A DNA stretch of 64,000 nucleotides from Sva-07 sp963728195 (GCA_963728195.1 CAVSIX010000012.1:23879-87878); one strand, 5' to 3'. Shown: positions 35,896 to 44,594, numbered from the stretch's first letter. Numbers and translations: made by a program. Notes: a model not told the origin generated them from the sequence alone.

Positions 35896-36644
35896 GCATG
35901 ATGCCCGACGACCGCCCCGACCCCCTGGCCGACCTGTTCACCCTGATCGCGTCACCGCTGTCGGGCACCGTGCGCTCGATCGAACAGTTCCGCAAGGGCG
36001 TCGACGAGTTCCTGCGCGGTGTCGAGAACTTCAACCGCACGATGGAGAACCTGAACGAGGCGACCGAGCGGATCAATTCGTTGCTGATCGAGGTCGAACA
36101 GCCGATCCGGGCGGCGATCCCTCAGGTGACACGCACGGTGAAGACCGCCGACGAGATGATGCAGGTCGTCAGCGGACCTGCGATGGCGGTGGCACCGGGA
36201 CTCCACCGACTCGCCGAGACGCTGTCGACACCGGCGTTCACCCAACTCCCCGCCCAGATCGGCACGTTCTCCGACGTGCTCGGCGAGGTGTCGCGACGCC
36301 TCGGTCCGCTCTCGCAGTTCGCCGAGTCGGCCGGTGGCCTGTTCGGTGGATTGCGGATCCCGGGCAGCCGACCGTCGGCTCCGACGCCGCGGCCAACGCC
36401 TGAGCCGCAGGGCACTGCGCCGGAGGTGTCGACGACCACGATCGAGCAACATCGCTCCCCGGAGGCGGCGCCGAAGAAGCGACCAGCGAAGACCACCGCA
36501 GCGAAGAAGTCCACGACCAAGAAGGCCGCGCCGAAGAAGCGGACAGCGAAGAAGACGGCAGCGAAGAAGACGGCAGCGAAGAAGAGCGCCGCCACGAAAC
36601 GCTCGGCGACGAAACGTTCCGCCGAGCCGCCGTCGGGAGCCTGA
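35892..36644 (+). CDS. Hypothetical protein with lysine/alanine-rich tail
   Basis: A 250-residue protein. The N-terminal two-thirds is helical with coiled-coil heptads (about 30-90), followed by a Pro/Thr linker and a 60-residue tail of AAKKTAAKK and KRSATKRS units like histone H1 or HU-fusion tails. The tail should bind nucleic acid or the acidic cell surface. The GTG at 35892 overlaps the gcvP stop by 4 bases; ATG 35898 or 35901 are alternatives. It is the last gene before the convergent gcvT. Function unknown. Confidence 0.7.
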   Translation: MSMMPDDRPDPLADLFTLIASPLSGTVRSIEQFRKGVDEFLRGVENFNRTMENLNEATERINSLLIEVEQPIRAAIPQVTRTVKTADEMMQVVSGPAMAVAPGLHRLAETLSTPAFTQLPAQIGTFSDVLGEVSRRLGPLSQFAESAGGLFGGLRIPGSRPSAPTPRPTPEPQGTAPEVSTTTIEQHRSPEAAPKKRPAKTTAAKKSTTKKAAPKKRTAKKTAAKKTAAKKSAATKRSATKRSAEPPSGA

Positions 36645-36647
36645 GCC

Positions 36648-37703
36648 TCAGCGCCGCACGAACGGCGTGGCGGCGATCCGGCCGGGCAGCTCCTTGCCGC
36701 GGACGTCGATGACCACCGGCGTTCCCTCAGGAGTGTCCGGCGGCACGAATCCCAGCGCGATCCCGTGGCCGAGCACCGGCGAGAAGTTGCCACTGGTCAC
36801 CACACCGATGACGGCGCCATCGAGCGAGATCGCACACCCCGCACGCGCCGGTCGCCGACCTTCGGTGACGATGCCGACGAGCCGACGATCGATCCCACGG
36901 TCGCGTTCGGCGATCGCTGCCGCTCGCCCGACGAAGGCCGGCTTGTCCCAGGCGACGACCCAGCCGAGACCTGCCTGCAACGACGTGATGCCGGCGCCGA
37001 GCTCGTGGCCGTGCAGCGGCAGTGCACTTTCGAGGCGCAGCGTGTCACGAGCTCCGAGTCCTGCGGGTGCGATGCCGGCACCGAGCAGGGCCTGCCACAG
37101 CGCCACCGCGGCGACCGTGGGGACAGCGATCTCGATGCCGTCCTCGCCGGTGTACCCCGTCCCCGCGACCGTGCACGACACGTCGTTCCACTCGAGGGCG
37201 GCGACGCGGAAACGTCCCACTGCAGCCGCATCGGGAAACACGGTCGACACCAGCTCCTTGGCGTCGGGGCCCTGCACGGCGATGACCGCGCGGTCGTGGG
37301 TGGTGTCGGTGCCACCGATCGTCGCACGCACGCCCACGGTGTTCGATGCGTTGGGCATGACGTCGAAGGCGTCGGTGCGGTCGGGGCGCCACCAGACGAT
37401 GATGTCGTCGACGACGGACGCATCGTCGGCGTCGAGCAGGTGCGTGTACTGGGCGCGGCCAGGCGCGATCTTCGTCAGGTCGTTGGTGAGCGTCGATTGC
37501 AGCCGGTCGAAGGCATCGTCGCCCTCCACCCGCACCGTGCCCAGATGGGACACGTCGAACATCACGGCCCGATTCCGGCACGCGAGATGCTCGTCGATGG
37601 TGCCCGACGGGTAGGCGATCGGCATCTCCCAGCCGCCGAACTCCACCATCGTTGCGCCGAGGCCGCGATGCTCGGCGTCGAGCGGTGAGAACTGCAGCGT
37701 CAT
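36648..37703 (-). CDS. gcvT: Aminomethyltransferase, T protein
   Basis: A 351-residue T protein that transfers the aminomethyl carbon from GcvH to tetrahydrofolate, releasing ammonia. The N-terminal EFGGWEMPIAYPSG, FDVSHLGTVRVEG and the GYTGEDGIEIAVP block match the family, although the first half of the usual MSHMG box is HLG here. It overlaps the stop of the upstream MerR gene by 4 bases, so it is co-translated with it. Together with gcvP and gcvH it completes the specific part of the glycine cleavage system in this window; the L protein is elsewhere. Confidence 0.93.
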   Translation of the reverse strand: MTLQFSPLDAEHRGLGATMVEFGGWEMPIAYPSGTIDEHLACRNRAVMFDVSHLGTVRVEGDDAFDRLQSTLTNDLTKIAPGRAQYTHLLDADDASVVDDIIVWWRPDRTDAFDVMPNASNTVGVRATIGGTDTTHDRAVIAVQGPDAKELVSTVFPDAAAVGRFRVAALEWNDVSCTVAGTGYTGEDGIEIAVPTVAAVALWQALLGAGIAPAGLGARDTLRLESALPLHGHELGAGITSLQAGLGWVVAWDKPAFVGRAAAIAERDRGIDRRLVGIVTEGRRPARAGCAISLDGAVIGVVTSGNFSPVLGHGIALGFVPPDTPEGTPVVIDVRGKELPGRIAATPFVRR

Positions 37704-38212
37704 CCGGTTCGACGGGTGGCAGCGACACGCGCCGCGTCGGCGGCGGTGTCGATCGTCAGCGGTGCCAGATCGGCTTCGAGTTCGTCACGGACCCCGCCGA
37801 GCGACAACACGTTCAAGACGCCCTGGCCGTTCTTCAGCACGTCGACCAGCTGGTCGCCGTCACACAGCATCACGCTGCCACCGTCGATCACGATGTGGGC
37901 AGCGGCGATGTCGGTGCTGACGTGCTCTCGAAGGTAGGCGAAGACCTTGCGCACCTGTTCGAGCTTGATGCCGGCGTCGAGCAGCTTCTTGATCGCCTTC
38001 AGCTCGAGCAGATCGTTGTAGGAGTACGAGCGCCGGCTCCCGCTTCCGGTGGCATCGCTGAGCGAGGGCCGGATCAGGTCGGTGCGCGCCCAGTAGTCGA
38101 GCTGGCGGTAGGAGATGCCGACGACCTTCGCCGTCTGGGTGCCGCTGTAGCCGAGTTCGGCCCGGGCGCCGGCGCCATCGCGCTCGGCGAGTTGTCCATT
38201 GGTGTCGTTCAC
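37700..38212 (-). CDS. MerR-family regulator (Rv1830-like)
   Basis: A 170-residue MerR regulator. After a short N-terminus the DNA-binding core reads VGISYRQLDYWARTDLIRPS, nearly the sequence typical of the mycobacterial protein encoded between DUF151 and gcvP. It has the GSGSRRSY wing and a helical and beta C-terminal part, without metal-site cysteines. GTG 38212 is preferred as start because GGAG lies 7 bases upstream. It overlaps gcvT by 4 bases. It may control the gcv block or cell-division genes. Confidence 0.85.
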   Translation of the reverse strand: MNDTNGQLAERDGAGARAELGYSGTQTAKVVGISYRQLDYWARTDLIRPSLSDATGSGSRRSYSYNDLLELKAIKKLLDAGIKLEQVRKVFAYLREHVSTDIAAAHIVIDGGSVMLCDGDQLVDVLKNGQGVLNVLSLGGVRDELEADLAPLTIDTAADAARVAATRRTG

Positions 38213-38342
38213 GTGCTTGCTCCGTTTCGTCCTGCCCAACATCACGAACGTGCCGGAGCCCGTTGCGCGCCTCACACCGCCGTAACTACGTCCATGTGAG
38301 ATCGTGAACACTACGGGGAACGCAGCGTGGCGTCAACCGTTG

Positions 38343-38831
38343 TCAGGACCCGAAGTCCTCCGGGCTGACGTTCTCGATGAAGTCCTTGAACTCGTCGATG
38401 ATCTCGGCTGCGTCGTCGTCGGGCTCGGGCACCGGATCCTGACCGACCTGGTCGATCAGTTCATCGGAGGCGAACAGATCGGCGCCACAGCGCACGGCGA
38501 GGGCGATCGCGTCGGACGGTCTCGCCGACACCACCTTCTCACCGCTCGGGGTCTCGAGGTGGAGTTCCGCATAGTAGGTGCGTTCGCGGATCTCGGTGAC
38601 CACGACCTTGTCGACCGTGGTGCCGAGCACGCCCAGCACATCGAGGAAGAGGTCGTGGGTGAGCGGCCGGGGCGGTTCGACCCCCTCGAGCGCGTAGTGG
38701 ATCGCCGACGCCTCCGGCGTGCCGATGTAGATCGGCAGCATTCGGTGGCGTCCGTCGGATTCGCGCAGCAGGACCATGGGTGTGTTGGCGGGCATCTCGA
38801 CCCGGACACCGATGAGTTCCAGTGGGACCAC
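38343..38831 (-). CDS. DUF151 bifunctional nuclease-family protein
   Basis: A 162-residue DUF151 protein, close in length to mycobacterial Rv1829 (164). Shared marks are the LLRE...PIYIG stretch, GVEPPRPLTHDL, SARPSDAIALAVR and the C-terminal ENVSPEDF. GTG 38831 is preferred over ATG 38858 because TACAGT lies 6 bases upstream of it on the minus strand. Some plant and archaeal relatives degrade RNA or DNA, but the bacterial role is unknown. It lies between the two MerR genes as in mycobacteria. Confidence 0.88.
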   Translation of the reverse strand: MVPLELIGVRVEMPANTPMVLLRESDGRHRMLPIYIGTPEASAIHYALEGVEPPRPLTHDLFLDVLGVLGTTVDKVVVTEIRERTYYAELHLETPSGEKVVSARPSDAIALAVRCGADLFASDELIDQVGQDPVPEPDDDAAEIIDEFKDFIENVSPEDFGS

Positions 38832-38894
38832 GACCTCACTGTACCCACAACCCGCCATCGAGTGACGTCGACGGGCGGTGTCTGCGCGCAGTTG

Positions 38895-39884
38895 TCAGTG
38901 CGAGTGGCGACGCAACGCCGAACGCATCATCGCCGCCCGCAACCGTCCGCCGGTCTGCTCGAGATCGGAGAGCTGACCGACGGCCTGAGCTCGTGCTTCG
39001 GGGTTCCGTTGCCGCAGGAGCGGCTGGATCAGCTGTTCGAACAATCCCGCCTCGCGCTCGGCGGCGACGCGCCAACCGCGGAGATGCCGGGGCTCGATTC
39101 CGGCGTCGAGGAACCGCTTGGAGATCGTCGCGATCTCGACGGCGTCCTCGTCGTAGGGTCCGTCGGGGCCGCTCGAGGTCGCCGCGAGTACGCCGTAGGA
39201 CTCCAGCTCGCCGAGTTGCTCGCGAGAGATCCCTGCCATCGCGCACAGTTCGTCGGCGGTGAGCAGCAGTCCGGGCAGAACGGCGCCGGACGAGGCGATC
39301 GGGCCACCGGCGCCGGCGGCGGGGGCAGGCTCGGCGGGGTCGGCGGTCGATGCAGCGGTGGATGCAGGGGCTGCGGAAGGCGCAGCGGGCTCGGTCTGCA
39401 CGGGTGCCGGGGGTGGTGCGTCGGTGCGCTGGAACAGCGCCGCCGCACCGGTCACCGGCTCGGCGCCGTTACCGGACGAGCCGAATGTGGCGCCCTCGCG
39501 GCGCATGCCTCCCGCGCTCGGGTGAGCGTCCGGACGAGGGACGTCGCCGAACTCACTGACGTTCTTGATCCCGCGTGGCCGTGGCTGCTCGCCGGTCGGG
39601 TCGATTTCGCCGGAGTCGATGCGATCCTTGATCACGCGTAACGGCAGGTAGTTCTCGCGCTGTTCGCGCAGGATGCAGCGCAGCAATTCGACATCGTCGC
39701 CGTAGAACTTGCGGTACCCGGACGCCGTGCGTTCCGGGTCGATCAGGCCCTGGCTCTCGAGGAACCGGATCTTGGAGATCGTCACGTCGGGGAACTCCTC
39801 GAGCAGCAGGGCGAGGACTTCACCGATCGAGAGGTGGCCACCGAGGGACGGCGCCGAGACACCGGGCGGGGACGACTCAGGCAT
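38895..39884 (-). CDS. ftsR: FtsR-like MerR-family regulator
   Basis: A 329-residue regulator, longer than mycobacterial Rv1828 (about 247). An N-terminal MerR winged helix (LSIGEVLALL...FPDVTISKIRFLESQGLI, ASGYRKF) is followed by an Ala/Pro linker (about 130-205) and a second helical domain with its own helix-turn-helix-like LTADELCAMAGISREQLGELE. In corynebacteria the orthologue activates ftsZ. It overlaps the FHA gene by 8 bases. The extended Pro/Ala linker is the main difference from relatives. Confidence 0.85.
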   Translation of the reverse strand: MPESSPPGVSAPSLGGHLSIGEVLALLLEEFPDVTISKIRFLESQGLIDPERTASGYRKFYGDDVELLRCILREQRENYLPLRVIKDRIDSGEIDPTGEQPRPRGIKNVSEFGDVPRPDAHPSAGGMRREGATFGSSGNGAEPVTGAAALFQRTDAPPPAPVQTEPAAPSAAPASTAASTADPAEPAPAAGAGGPIASSGAVLPGLLLTADELCAMAGISREQLGELESYGVLAATSSGPDGPYDEDAVEIATISKRFLDAGIEPRHLRGWRVAAEREAGLFEQLIQPLLRQRNPEARAQAVGQLSDLEQTGGRLRAAMMRSALRRHSH

Positions 39885-40365
39885 CGTGACGTTCGAAGAA
39901 GACGAGTCGGAACTTGCCGATCTGGAGTTCGTCGCCGTGGCGCAACACCACCCGATCGACGCGCTCCTGGTTGACGTAGGTGCCGTTGAGCGATCCGGCA
40001 TCGGAGACGACGTACCCGTCGGGTGTGCGCTCGATGTCGGCGTGGCGACGTGAGACCGTGATGTCGTCGAGGCTGATCTCCGAATCGGGGTGCCGGCCGA
40101 GGTGCGTGACGTTCTCGTCCAACGGGAACCGGGCGCCGGCTTGAGCGCCTGCACGCACGATCAACACGCCGACCTCGTTGGGCAGGTCGCCGACCGGCAC
40201 GACGACGTCGTCGTCCTTGCCGGGTGCGTCCTGCAGGGGGTCGACGGCGGCGAGCGTGATCGTGCGGTCGTCGAGCGAATCGAGCGGCGACCCGCAGCTG
40301 GAGCAGAACGTGCTCGTCGGAGGGTTGCGGTGCCCACACTGGTTGCAGAACACGTACGAACTCAT
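39877..40365 (-). CDS. garA: GarA/OdhI-like FHA protein with zinc ribbon
   Basis: A 162-residue protein. The C-terminal FHA domain is complete (LGRHPDSEISLDD, SRRHADI, SLNGTYVNQ), which binds phosphothreonine. In GarA/OdhI this fold switches off 2-oxoglutarate metabolism unless phosphorylated by serine/threonine kinases at a threonine pair near the N-terminus. Here the N-terminus is a zinc ribbon (C7, C10, C21, C24) and the ETTSVF pair of GarA is not seen; RTITLAAVDP at 34-43 may be a substitute. Its place between ftsR and gcvH is as in mycobacteria. Confidence 0.85.
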   Translation of the reverse strand: MSSYVFCNQCGHRNPPTSTFCSSCGSPLDSLDDRTITLAAVDPLQDAPGKDDDVVVPVGDLPNEVGVLIVRAGAQAGARFPLDENVTHLGRHPDSEISLDDITVSRRHADIERTPDGYVVSDAGSLNGTYVNQERVDRVVLRHGDELQIGKFRLVFFERHDA

Positions 40366-40366
40366 G

Positions 40367-40747
40367 TCACCCCTCGGTCAAGGCCCGATATGCCTCTGCG
40401 TCCATCAAGCCGTCGAGTTCCGACGGGTCGCTGATCTCGATACGGCAGATCCAGCCCGCCCCGTACGGATCGCTGTTGAGCAGCTCGGGCTCCGATTCGA
40501 GCGCCGCGTTGACCTCGGCGATCGAGCCGGTGACGGGGGCGTAGATGTCGCTGACCGATTTGGTGCTCTCGACCTCGCTGAACGACTCCCCCGCCGCCAC
40601 CGCGAGGCCCGTGTCGGGCATCTCGACGAACACGACGTCGCCGAGTGCGTCCTGTGCGTACTCGGTGATGCCGATCGTGGCGGTGGTGCCGTCGATGCGC
40701 ACCCACTCGTGATCGGACGAGTAGCGGAGTTCAGCGGGGATGTTCAT
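40367..40747 (-). CDS. gcvH: Glycine cleavage system H protein
   Basis: A 126-residue lipoyl carrier protein that shuttles the aminomethyl group between GcvP, GcvT and the L protein. The lipoylated Lys63 lies in EVESTKSVSD, the characteristic motif. The start MNIPAELRYSSDHEWV is normal. TACCGT lies 6 bases before the ATG, so the transcript is leaderless and lacks a riboswitch. The stop is one base from the garA-like start codon. Confidence 0.95.
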   Translation of the reverse strand: MNIPAELRYSSDHEWVRIDGTTATIGITEYAQDALGDVVFVEMPDTGLAVAAGESFSEVESTKSVSDIYAPVTGSIAEVNAALESEPELLNSDPYGAGWICRIEISDPSELDGLMDAEAYRALTEG

Positions 40748-40766
40748 GCGGCAACGGTACCTGGGT

Positions 40767-41423
40767 TCACGTGTCGGCGCTGACAGAAGAGGAACGGACG
40801 GCGGCGCCATCTGCAATCGCCCGTCGCACCTGCGGAATATAGGCGATGGCGGTCCAGTAGCTGAGAATCAGCCCGGGGATGCCGAGGATCCATGCCGCTG
40901 CTTCGAACCAGTCGGCAGCGGGCATGTCGCTGCTGCCCATCAGGAATCCGGGCACCGAGAACATGAGCAGGAAGGTGGCGAGCTTGCCCCAGTAGGTCAC
41001 GTCGATGCGAGGCATCTTGAACAGGATCGTGGCGATCGCCATCATCAGCCCGACCAGGATCTCCCGAGCGAGCACCGCCACGCCGAACCACAGCGGGATC
41101 GAGCCGTCGACGATGATCGCCGTGGTCGCCACCAGGAACAGCAGCCGATCGACCGTCGGATCGAAGATCTTGCCGAACTCGCTGACCTGACCGAGCCGGC
41201 GTGCCAGGTAGCCGTCGACCCAGTCGGTCGCACCGAGTGCGCCGAGCATCCATGCCGCTGCCGCCCGGTTCTCCAGCACGAACAGCACGTAGAGGAACAC
41301 GGGCAGCAGCAGCAGCCGCACCAGCGTGAACGCGTTCGGGATCGTCCACAGCCCGTCGAACAACGACTCCGACCGCGAGTCGGACGATGCGGAGGCAGCG
41401 TTCGGCGGGGTGTCGTGGGTCAC
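40767..41423 (-). CDS. pgsA: CDP-alcohol phosphatidyltransferase
   Basis: A 218-residue membrane enzyme of the CDP-OH-P family. The catalytic motif D-G-x2-A-R-x8-G-x3-D-x3-D is intact as DWVDGYLARRLGQVSEFGKI followed by FDPTVD, within about six transmembrane helices. It likely makes phosphatidylglycerol phosphate, although a cardiolipin or phosphatidylinositol role is possible. TACGCT lies 7 bases before the GTG and shares its central TA with the -10 box of the divergent HIT gene. Confidence 0.88.
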   Translation of the reverse strand: MTHDTPPNAASASSDSRSESLFDGLWTIPNAFTLVRLLLLPVFLYVLFVLENRAAAAWMLGALGATDWVDGYLARRLGQVSEFGKIFDPTVDRLLFLVATTAIIVDGSIPLWFGVAVLAREILVGLMMAIATILFKMPRIDVTYWGKLATFLLMFSVPGFLMGSSDMPAADWFEAAAWILGIPGLILSYWTAIAYIPQVRRAIADGAAVRSSSVSADT

Positions 41424-41430
41424 GGGTCAC

Positions 41431-41440
41431 AGCGTAGGGT
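41431..41440. promoter_or_regulatory. Overlapping back-to-back -10 boxes for pgsA and HIT gene
   Basis: AGCGTAGGGT holds TAGGGT for the plus-strand HIT gene (6 bases before its ATG) and, read on the other strand, TACGCT for pgsA (7 bases before its GTG). The two boxes overlap by the central TA. Confidence 0.6.
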
Positions 41441-41446
41441 GCCGAC

Positions 41447-41869
41447 ATGAGCACGGTCTTCACCAAGATCATCGAGGGCGAGTTCCCGGGCACGTTCGTC
41501 TGGCGCGATGACCGCTGCGTGGCGTTCATGTCGATCAACCCGATGGCGCCCGGTCACGTGCTCGTCGTGCCGATCGAGGAGGTCGACCACTGGGTCGATG
41601 CCTCGCCGGAACTGGCGGCCCATCTCTTCGCGGTCACCCACACGATCGGGCTCGCCCAGCGTGCGGCATTCGACTGCGAACGGGTCGGGGTGATCGTCGC
41701 CGGCTACGAGGTCCCTCACACGCACGTGCACGCGATCCCCACGTCGTCGATGGCACAGCTGAGTTTCGCCAATGCGGCGGCGAGCGTCGATCGCGACGAT
41801 CTCGAGGCCTGGGCAGCGGCGATCAGGCGCGAGCTACGTGCCGCCGGCGCCCCCGGCGTCAGCGACTGA
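41447..41869 (+). CDS. HIT-family nucleotide hydrolase or transferase
   Basis: A 140-residue histidine-triad protein. The first strand and helix (VFTKIIEGEFPG, WRDDRCVAFMSINPM) and the GHVLVVP motif precede the catalytic triad HTHVHAIP. Such enzymes cleave AMP-lysine, dinucleoside polyphosphates or similar substrates. Promoter TAGGGT 6 bases upstream makes it leaderless. Its last 11 bases overlap the end of yedK. Confidence 0.9.
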   Translation: MSTVFTKIIEGEFPGTFVWRDDRCVAFMSINPMAPGHVLVVPIEEVDHWVDASPELAAHLFAVTHTIGLAQRAAFDCERVGVIVAGYEVPHTHVHAIPTSSMAQLSFANAAASVDRDDLEAWAAAIRRELRAAGAPGVSD

Positions 41870-42584
41870 TCGGTTCGATCAGGTCGGGGCGGTTGTTGCG
41901 GACGTTGTTGACGTCGGTCGACACCGCCTGCATCGTCAGGAGTTCGGGTGGGCCGCCGTCGAGCATCCTGCCGAGTGCGTCGACGTCGGCGTTGGACGGA
42001 TCGAGCCAGGCGGTGAACTGATCGGACGTGAGCAGGGCGGGCATCCGATCGTGGACGGCACGCATGGTGGCGTTGGCGGCGGTGGTGATCACCGTGACGC
42101 TGTGCAGGAACCGCCCTTGCGGATCCGACGGGTCCTTCCAGGCGGTCCAGAGTCCGGCGACCGCCAGCGGTTCGCCGTCGAGGCGCCGGATGAACATCGG
42201 CTGCTTCAGCGGCTGCCCCTTGGCGTTGCACGGGCCGTCGGGTGTTCCGGGCTGCCATTCGTAGAACCCGTCCATCGGCACGATGCAACGCTTCTTGGCG
42301 AGCAGCCCCTTGAACGCCGGCTTCTCGGCCAGCGTCTCGGCGCGGGCGTTGATCATCCGCGAGGCGATCTTGCGATCCTTGGCCCAGCTGGGGATCAGCC
42401 CCCAGTGGAAGGCGTCGACCCGGGCGGTGCCGTCGCCGTTGCCGACCACCGCATAGACGTCCTGCGTCGGTGCGACGTTGTGGTTCTCGCCCAGCGACTC
42501 CGCGACTGCCTCGGTGGGCAGCACGGTGTCGAAGTAGGCGGCGATCCGGTCCGGACCGGCAGTGGAGACGAAGCGGCCGCACAT
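41859..42584 (-). CDS. yedK: SOS response-associated peptidase YedK/HMCES
   Basis: A 241-residue SRAP protein that forms a covalent link with abasic sites in single-stranded DNA. Catalytic Cys2 (exposed by Met removal) opens MCGRF, with the conserved NARAE, GFYEW (active-site Glu) and HDRMP (active-site His) motifs. It has TAGCCT 7 bases before the ATG. No LexA-like box is evident. It would protect stalled forks and fits with other DNA-repair traits such as the HNH gene. Confidence 0.93.
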   Translation of the reverse strand: MCGRFVSTAGPDRIAAYFDTVLPTEAVAESLGENHNVAPTQDVYAVVGNGDGTARVDAFHWGLIPSWAKDRKIASRMINARAETLAEKPAFKGLLAKKRCIVPMDGFYEWQPGTPDGPCNAKGQPLKQPMFIRRLDGEPLAVAGLWTAWKDPSDPQGRFLHSVTVITTAANATMRAVHDRMPALLTSDQFTAWLDPSNADVDALGRMLDGGPPELLTMQAVSTDVNNVRNNRPDLIEPISR

Positions 42585-42604
42585 GCCGTTCAGGCTAACG
42601 ACGC

Positions 42605-43759
42605 TCAGCGAACGGGCACCGAACCCCGGTACAGCGTCTCGAAGTTGGCGCGCAGGAACCGGTCCATCGCGTCGGAGTCGGACGTGTCCATGGTGGCATC
42701 GAACCGCTGCAGCGGGTCCTTGGTGCCCTCCGGGTGCGGGTAGTCCGACGAGAACATGAACAGCTCGGCGCCGGCCTGTTCCATCATCCAGCCGACCGGT
42801 TCACCGGCGAACGGCGTGAACCGCAGGTGTTCGCTGACGTACTCGCTCGGCAGCTTCGCGAGGTCACGCAACGGGGCCTCGGTCTTCGCGAACTGCATCG
42901 CGCGGTCGAGGCGGCGAACCCACGGGACCACCCACATCGCCCCCTCCTCCACCGAGGCGCCGCGAAGTCCGCTGAAGCGCTCGAACATCCCGTCGAGCAC
43001 CATCGCCGCCCAGAAGATCTCCGGGCGCTGATGGATCGCCATGAAGTCCTTGGCACGCACGTTCTCTCCCCCACCGAGGAAGTCGGTCACCGTGTGCCCG
43101 TTGTCGTGGAACCCGGGCCGAACCGGCCGCCCGCCTCCCCCGATGTGCGAGACGACGGGGACGTTCTCGGCTTCGAGCATCGCCCACAGCTGGTGATGGT
43201 CGGGATGTGTCGGCGACACGACGCCCTTCGGGAGATCGGTGGGTACCATGACCGCGCGGCACCCCTCGTCGATGGAGCGGCGCGCGGTCGAGATGGTTCG
43301 TGTCGGGTCGCCCCACGGAACCGATGCCACCGCGAGGAGTCGTGGGTCGTCGGCACAGAACGCCGCCATCGCTCGGTTGAGCGCATCGGAGCCGCCGTAC
43401 AGCAGGTCGAGGTCACGGCCGGCGAACTGGGTGGCGGCGAACGTCGGGAAGACGAGCTGGGCGGCGAACCCGAGCTGGTCGAGCACGAACGACCGCTCGG
43501 CGGCGTCGAAGGCACCGACCGCACCCCAGCCCTTCGATCGCAGCAGCTGCTCGGGATCGGCATCGATCGTGGCCACTCCCCCTGCGCGTCGACTCGCTGC
43601 TTCGGCGACGGCACGCTCGGCGAGCGCCCCGGCACCGCCCAGGGCGAGCGGCCGCAATGCCGCTGCGGTCGAGCTGTCGGCGAACTGCTCCAACCATCCG
43701 GGCAGCTCCATCACATGGCTGTCGGCGTCGAAGACGACACGATCCCCTACGTACGTCAT
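42605..43759 (-). CDS. Amidohydrolase-2 family metal-dependent hydrolase
   Basis: A 384-residue TIM-barrel hydrolase. Metal and active-site signs include FDADSHVMELP near the N-terminus (usual D-x-D/H-x-H pattern), VVSHIGGGG in the middle and MFSSDYPHPEG near the end. Proteins of this type in actinobacteria decarboxylate or hydrolyse aromatic and terpenoid intermediates. ATG 43759 is chosen because TACGGT lies 7 bases upstream on the minus strand. It stands alone after yedK. Confidence 0.85.
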   Translation of the reverse strand: MTYVGDRVVFDADSHVMELPGWLEQFADSSTAAALRPLALGGAGALAERAVAEAASRRAGGVATIDADPEQLLRSKGWGAVGAFDAAERSFVLDQLGFAAQLVFPTFAATQFAGRDLDLLYGGSDALNRAMAAFCADDPRLLAVASVPWGDPTRTISTARRSIDEGCRAVMVPTDLPKGVVSPTHPDHHQLWAMLEAENVPVVSHIGGGGRPVRPGFHDNGHTVTDFLGGGENVRAKDFMAIHQRPEIFWAAMVLDGMFERFSGLRGASVEEGAMWVVPWVRRLDRAMQFAKTEAPLRDLAKLPSEYVSEHLRFTPFAGEPVGWMMEQAGAELFMFSSDYPHPEGTKDPLQRFDATMDTSDSDAMDRFLRANFETLYRGSVPVR

Positions 43760-43802
43760 GCGGAGCACCGTAGTTCGTGGCGGTCGTGCCATGCTCTCGG
43801 AG

Positions 43803-44594
43803 ATGACGCGTGGGCTGCTCGAGACCTACGACGACTCCCGGCGCCGGTTCCTCGACGCAGCCGATGCAGCCGGAGCGACGACGAACACGTGGGAGCATCC
43901 GATGCGCGGCATCGACGGTGAGGAGTTGGCGATCGACGTCGCGTCCATCGGACCGCACGACGCCGACTCGGTGCTCGTCGTCGTGTCCGCCGCTGCTTCG
44001 GGTCGTGCTCGTCCACGCCCTGAACCCGTATGGGACGAGGACACCCAGCAGACCACGACGATGCAACTGCTGGCCCACGCCGAGGAGGTCGGTTTCCCCC
44101 GGCTGCAGGAAGTGGTGAGCGGCGGCCAGTACAGCCACCCGACCGGGGTGTTCTACGGCGGGACGGGACCGGTGTGGTCGCACCGATGGCTGGTCGATCA
44201 CCTGCGCGAGCTCGTCGGATCGGCGACACGGCTCGGCCCGGTCGAGAGCGTGTCGGCCGATCTCCACGGCGACTGGCTGGGAGCGCTCGAGGACCTGTTG
44301 CCCGATGTCGAGATCACCGCCGTCGCCCTCGAGTTCGGCACCGTCGACCCCGTCAGCGTGCTGCAGGCGCTGCGCGCCGACGCCGTGCTCCACGCCCACG
44401 GCGACCCGCTGGGAGCCGAGCGGCTCAGGACGCTGCGGCGGCGATCTCGGCGCGGATGCGGTCGGCGTCGGGATGGGTGCCGACGTAGTCGTCGAGCTCC
44501 TGACGTACCCGTTCGGCGTTCAAGCGGGGCTGCTCGACGGTCGCCCAGTGCACCATGCCGTCCCAGAACCGTCCGAACAACTCCCGCCCACTGA
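43803..44594 (+). pseudogene. Decayed DUF2817-like peptidase gene
   Basis: The start (TRGLLETYDDSRRRF...VLVVVSA) and a later part (SGGQYSHPTGVFYGG, SHRWLVDHL) match DUF2817, a family of M14-like carboxypeptidases of about 370 residues. Between them, the zinc-site region is gone. A fragment reading VLVHALNPYG appears in another frame around 44005-44034, so at least one deletion and a frame change have occurred. The usual C-terminus is also lost where the convergent gene begins at 44425. The reading frame stays open to 44594 but is unlikely to give an active enzyme. Confidence 0.65.
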
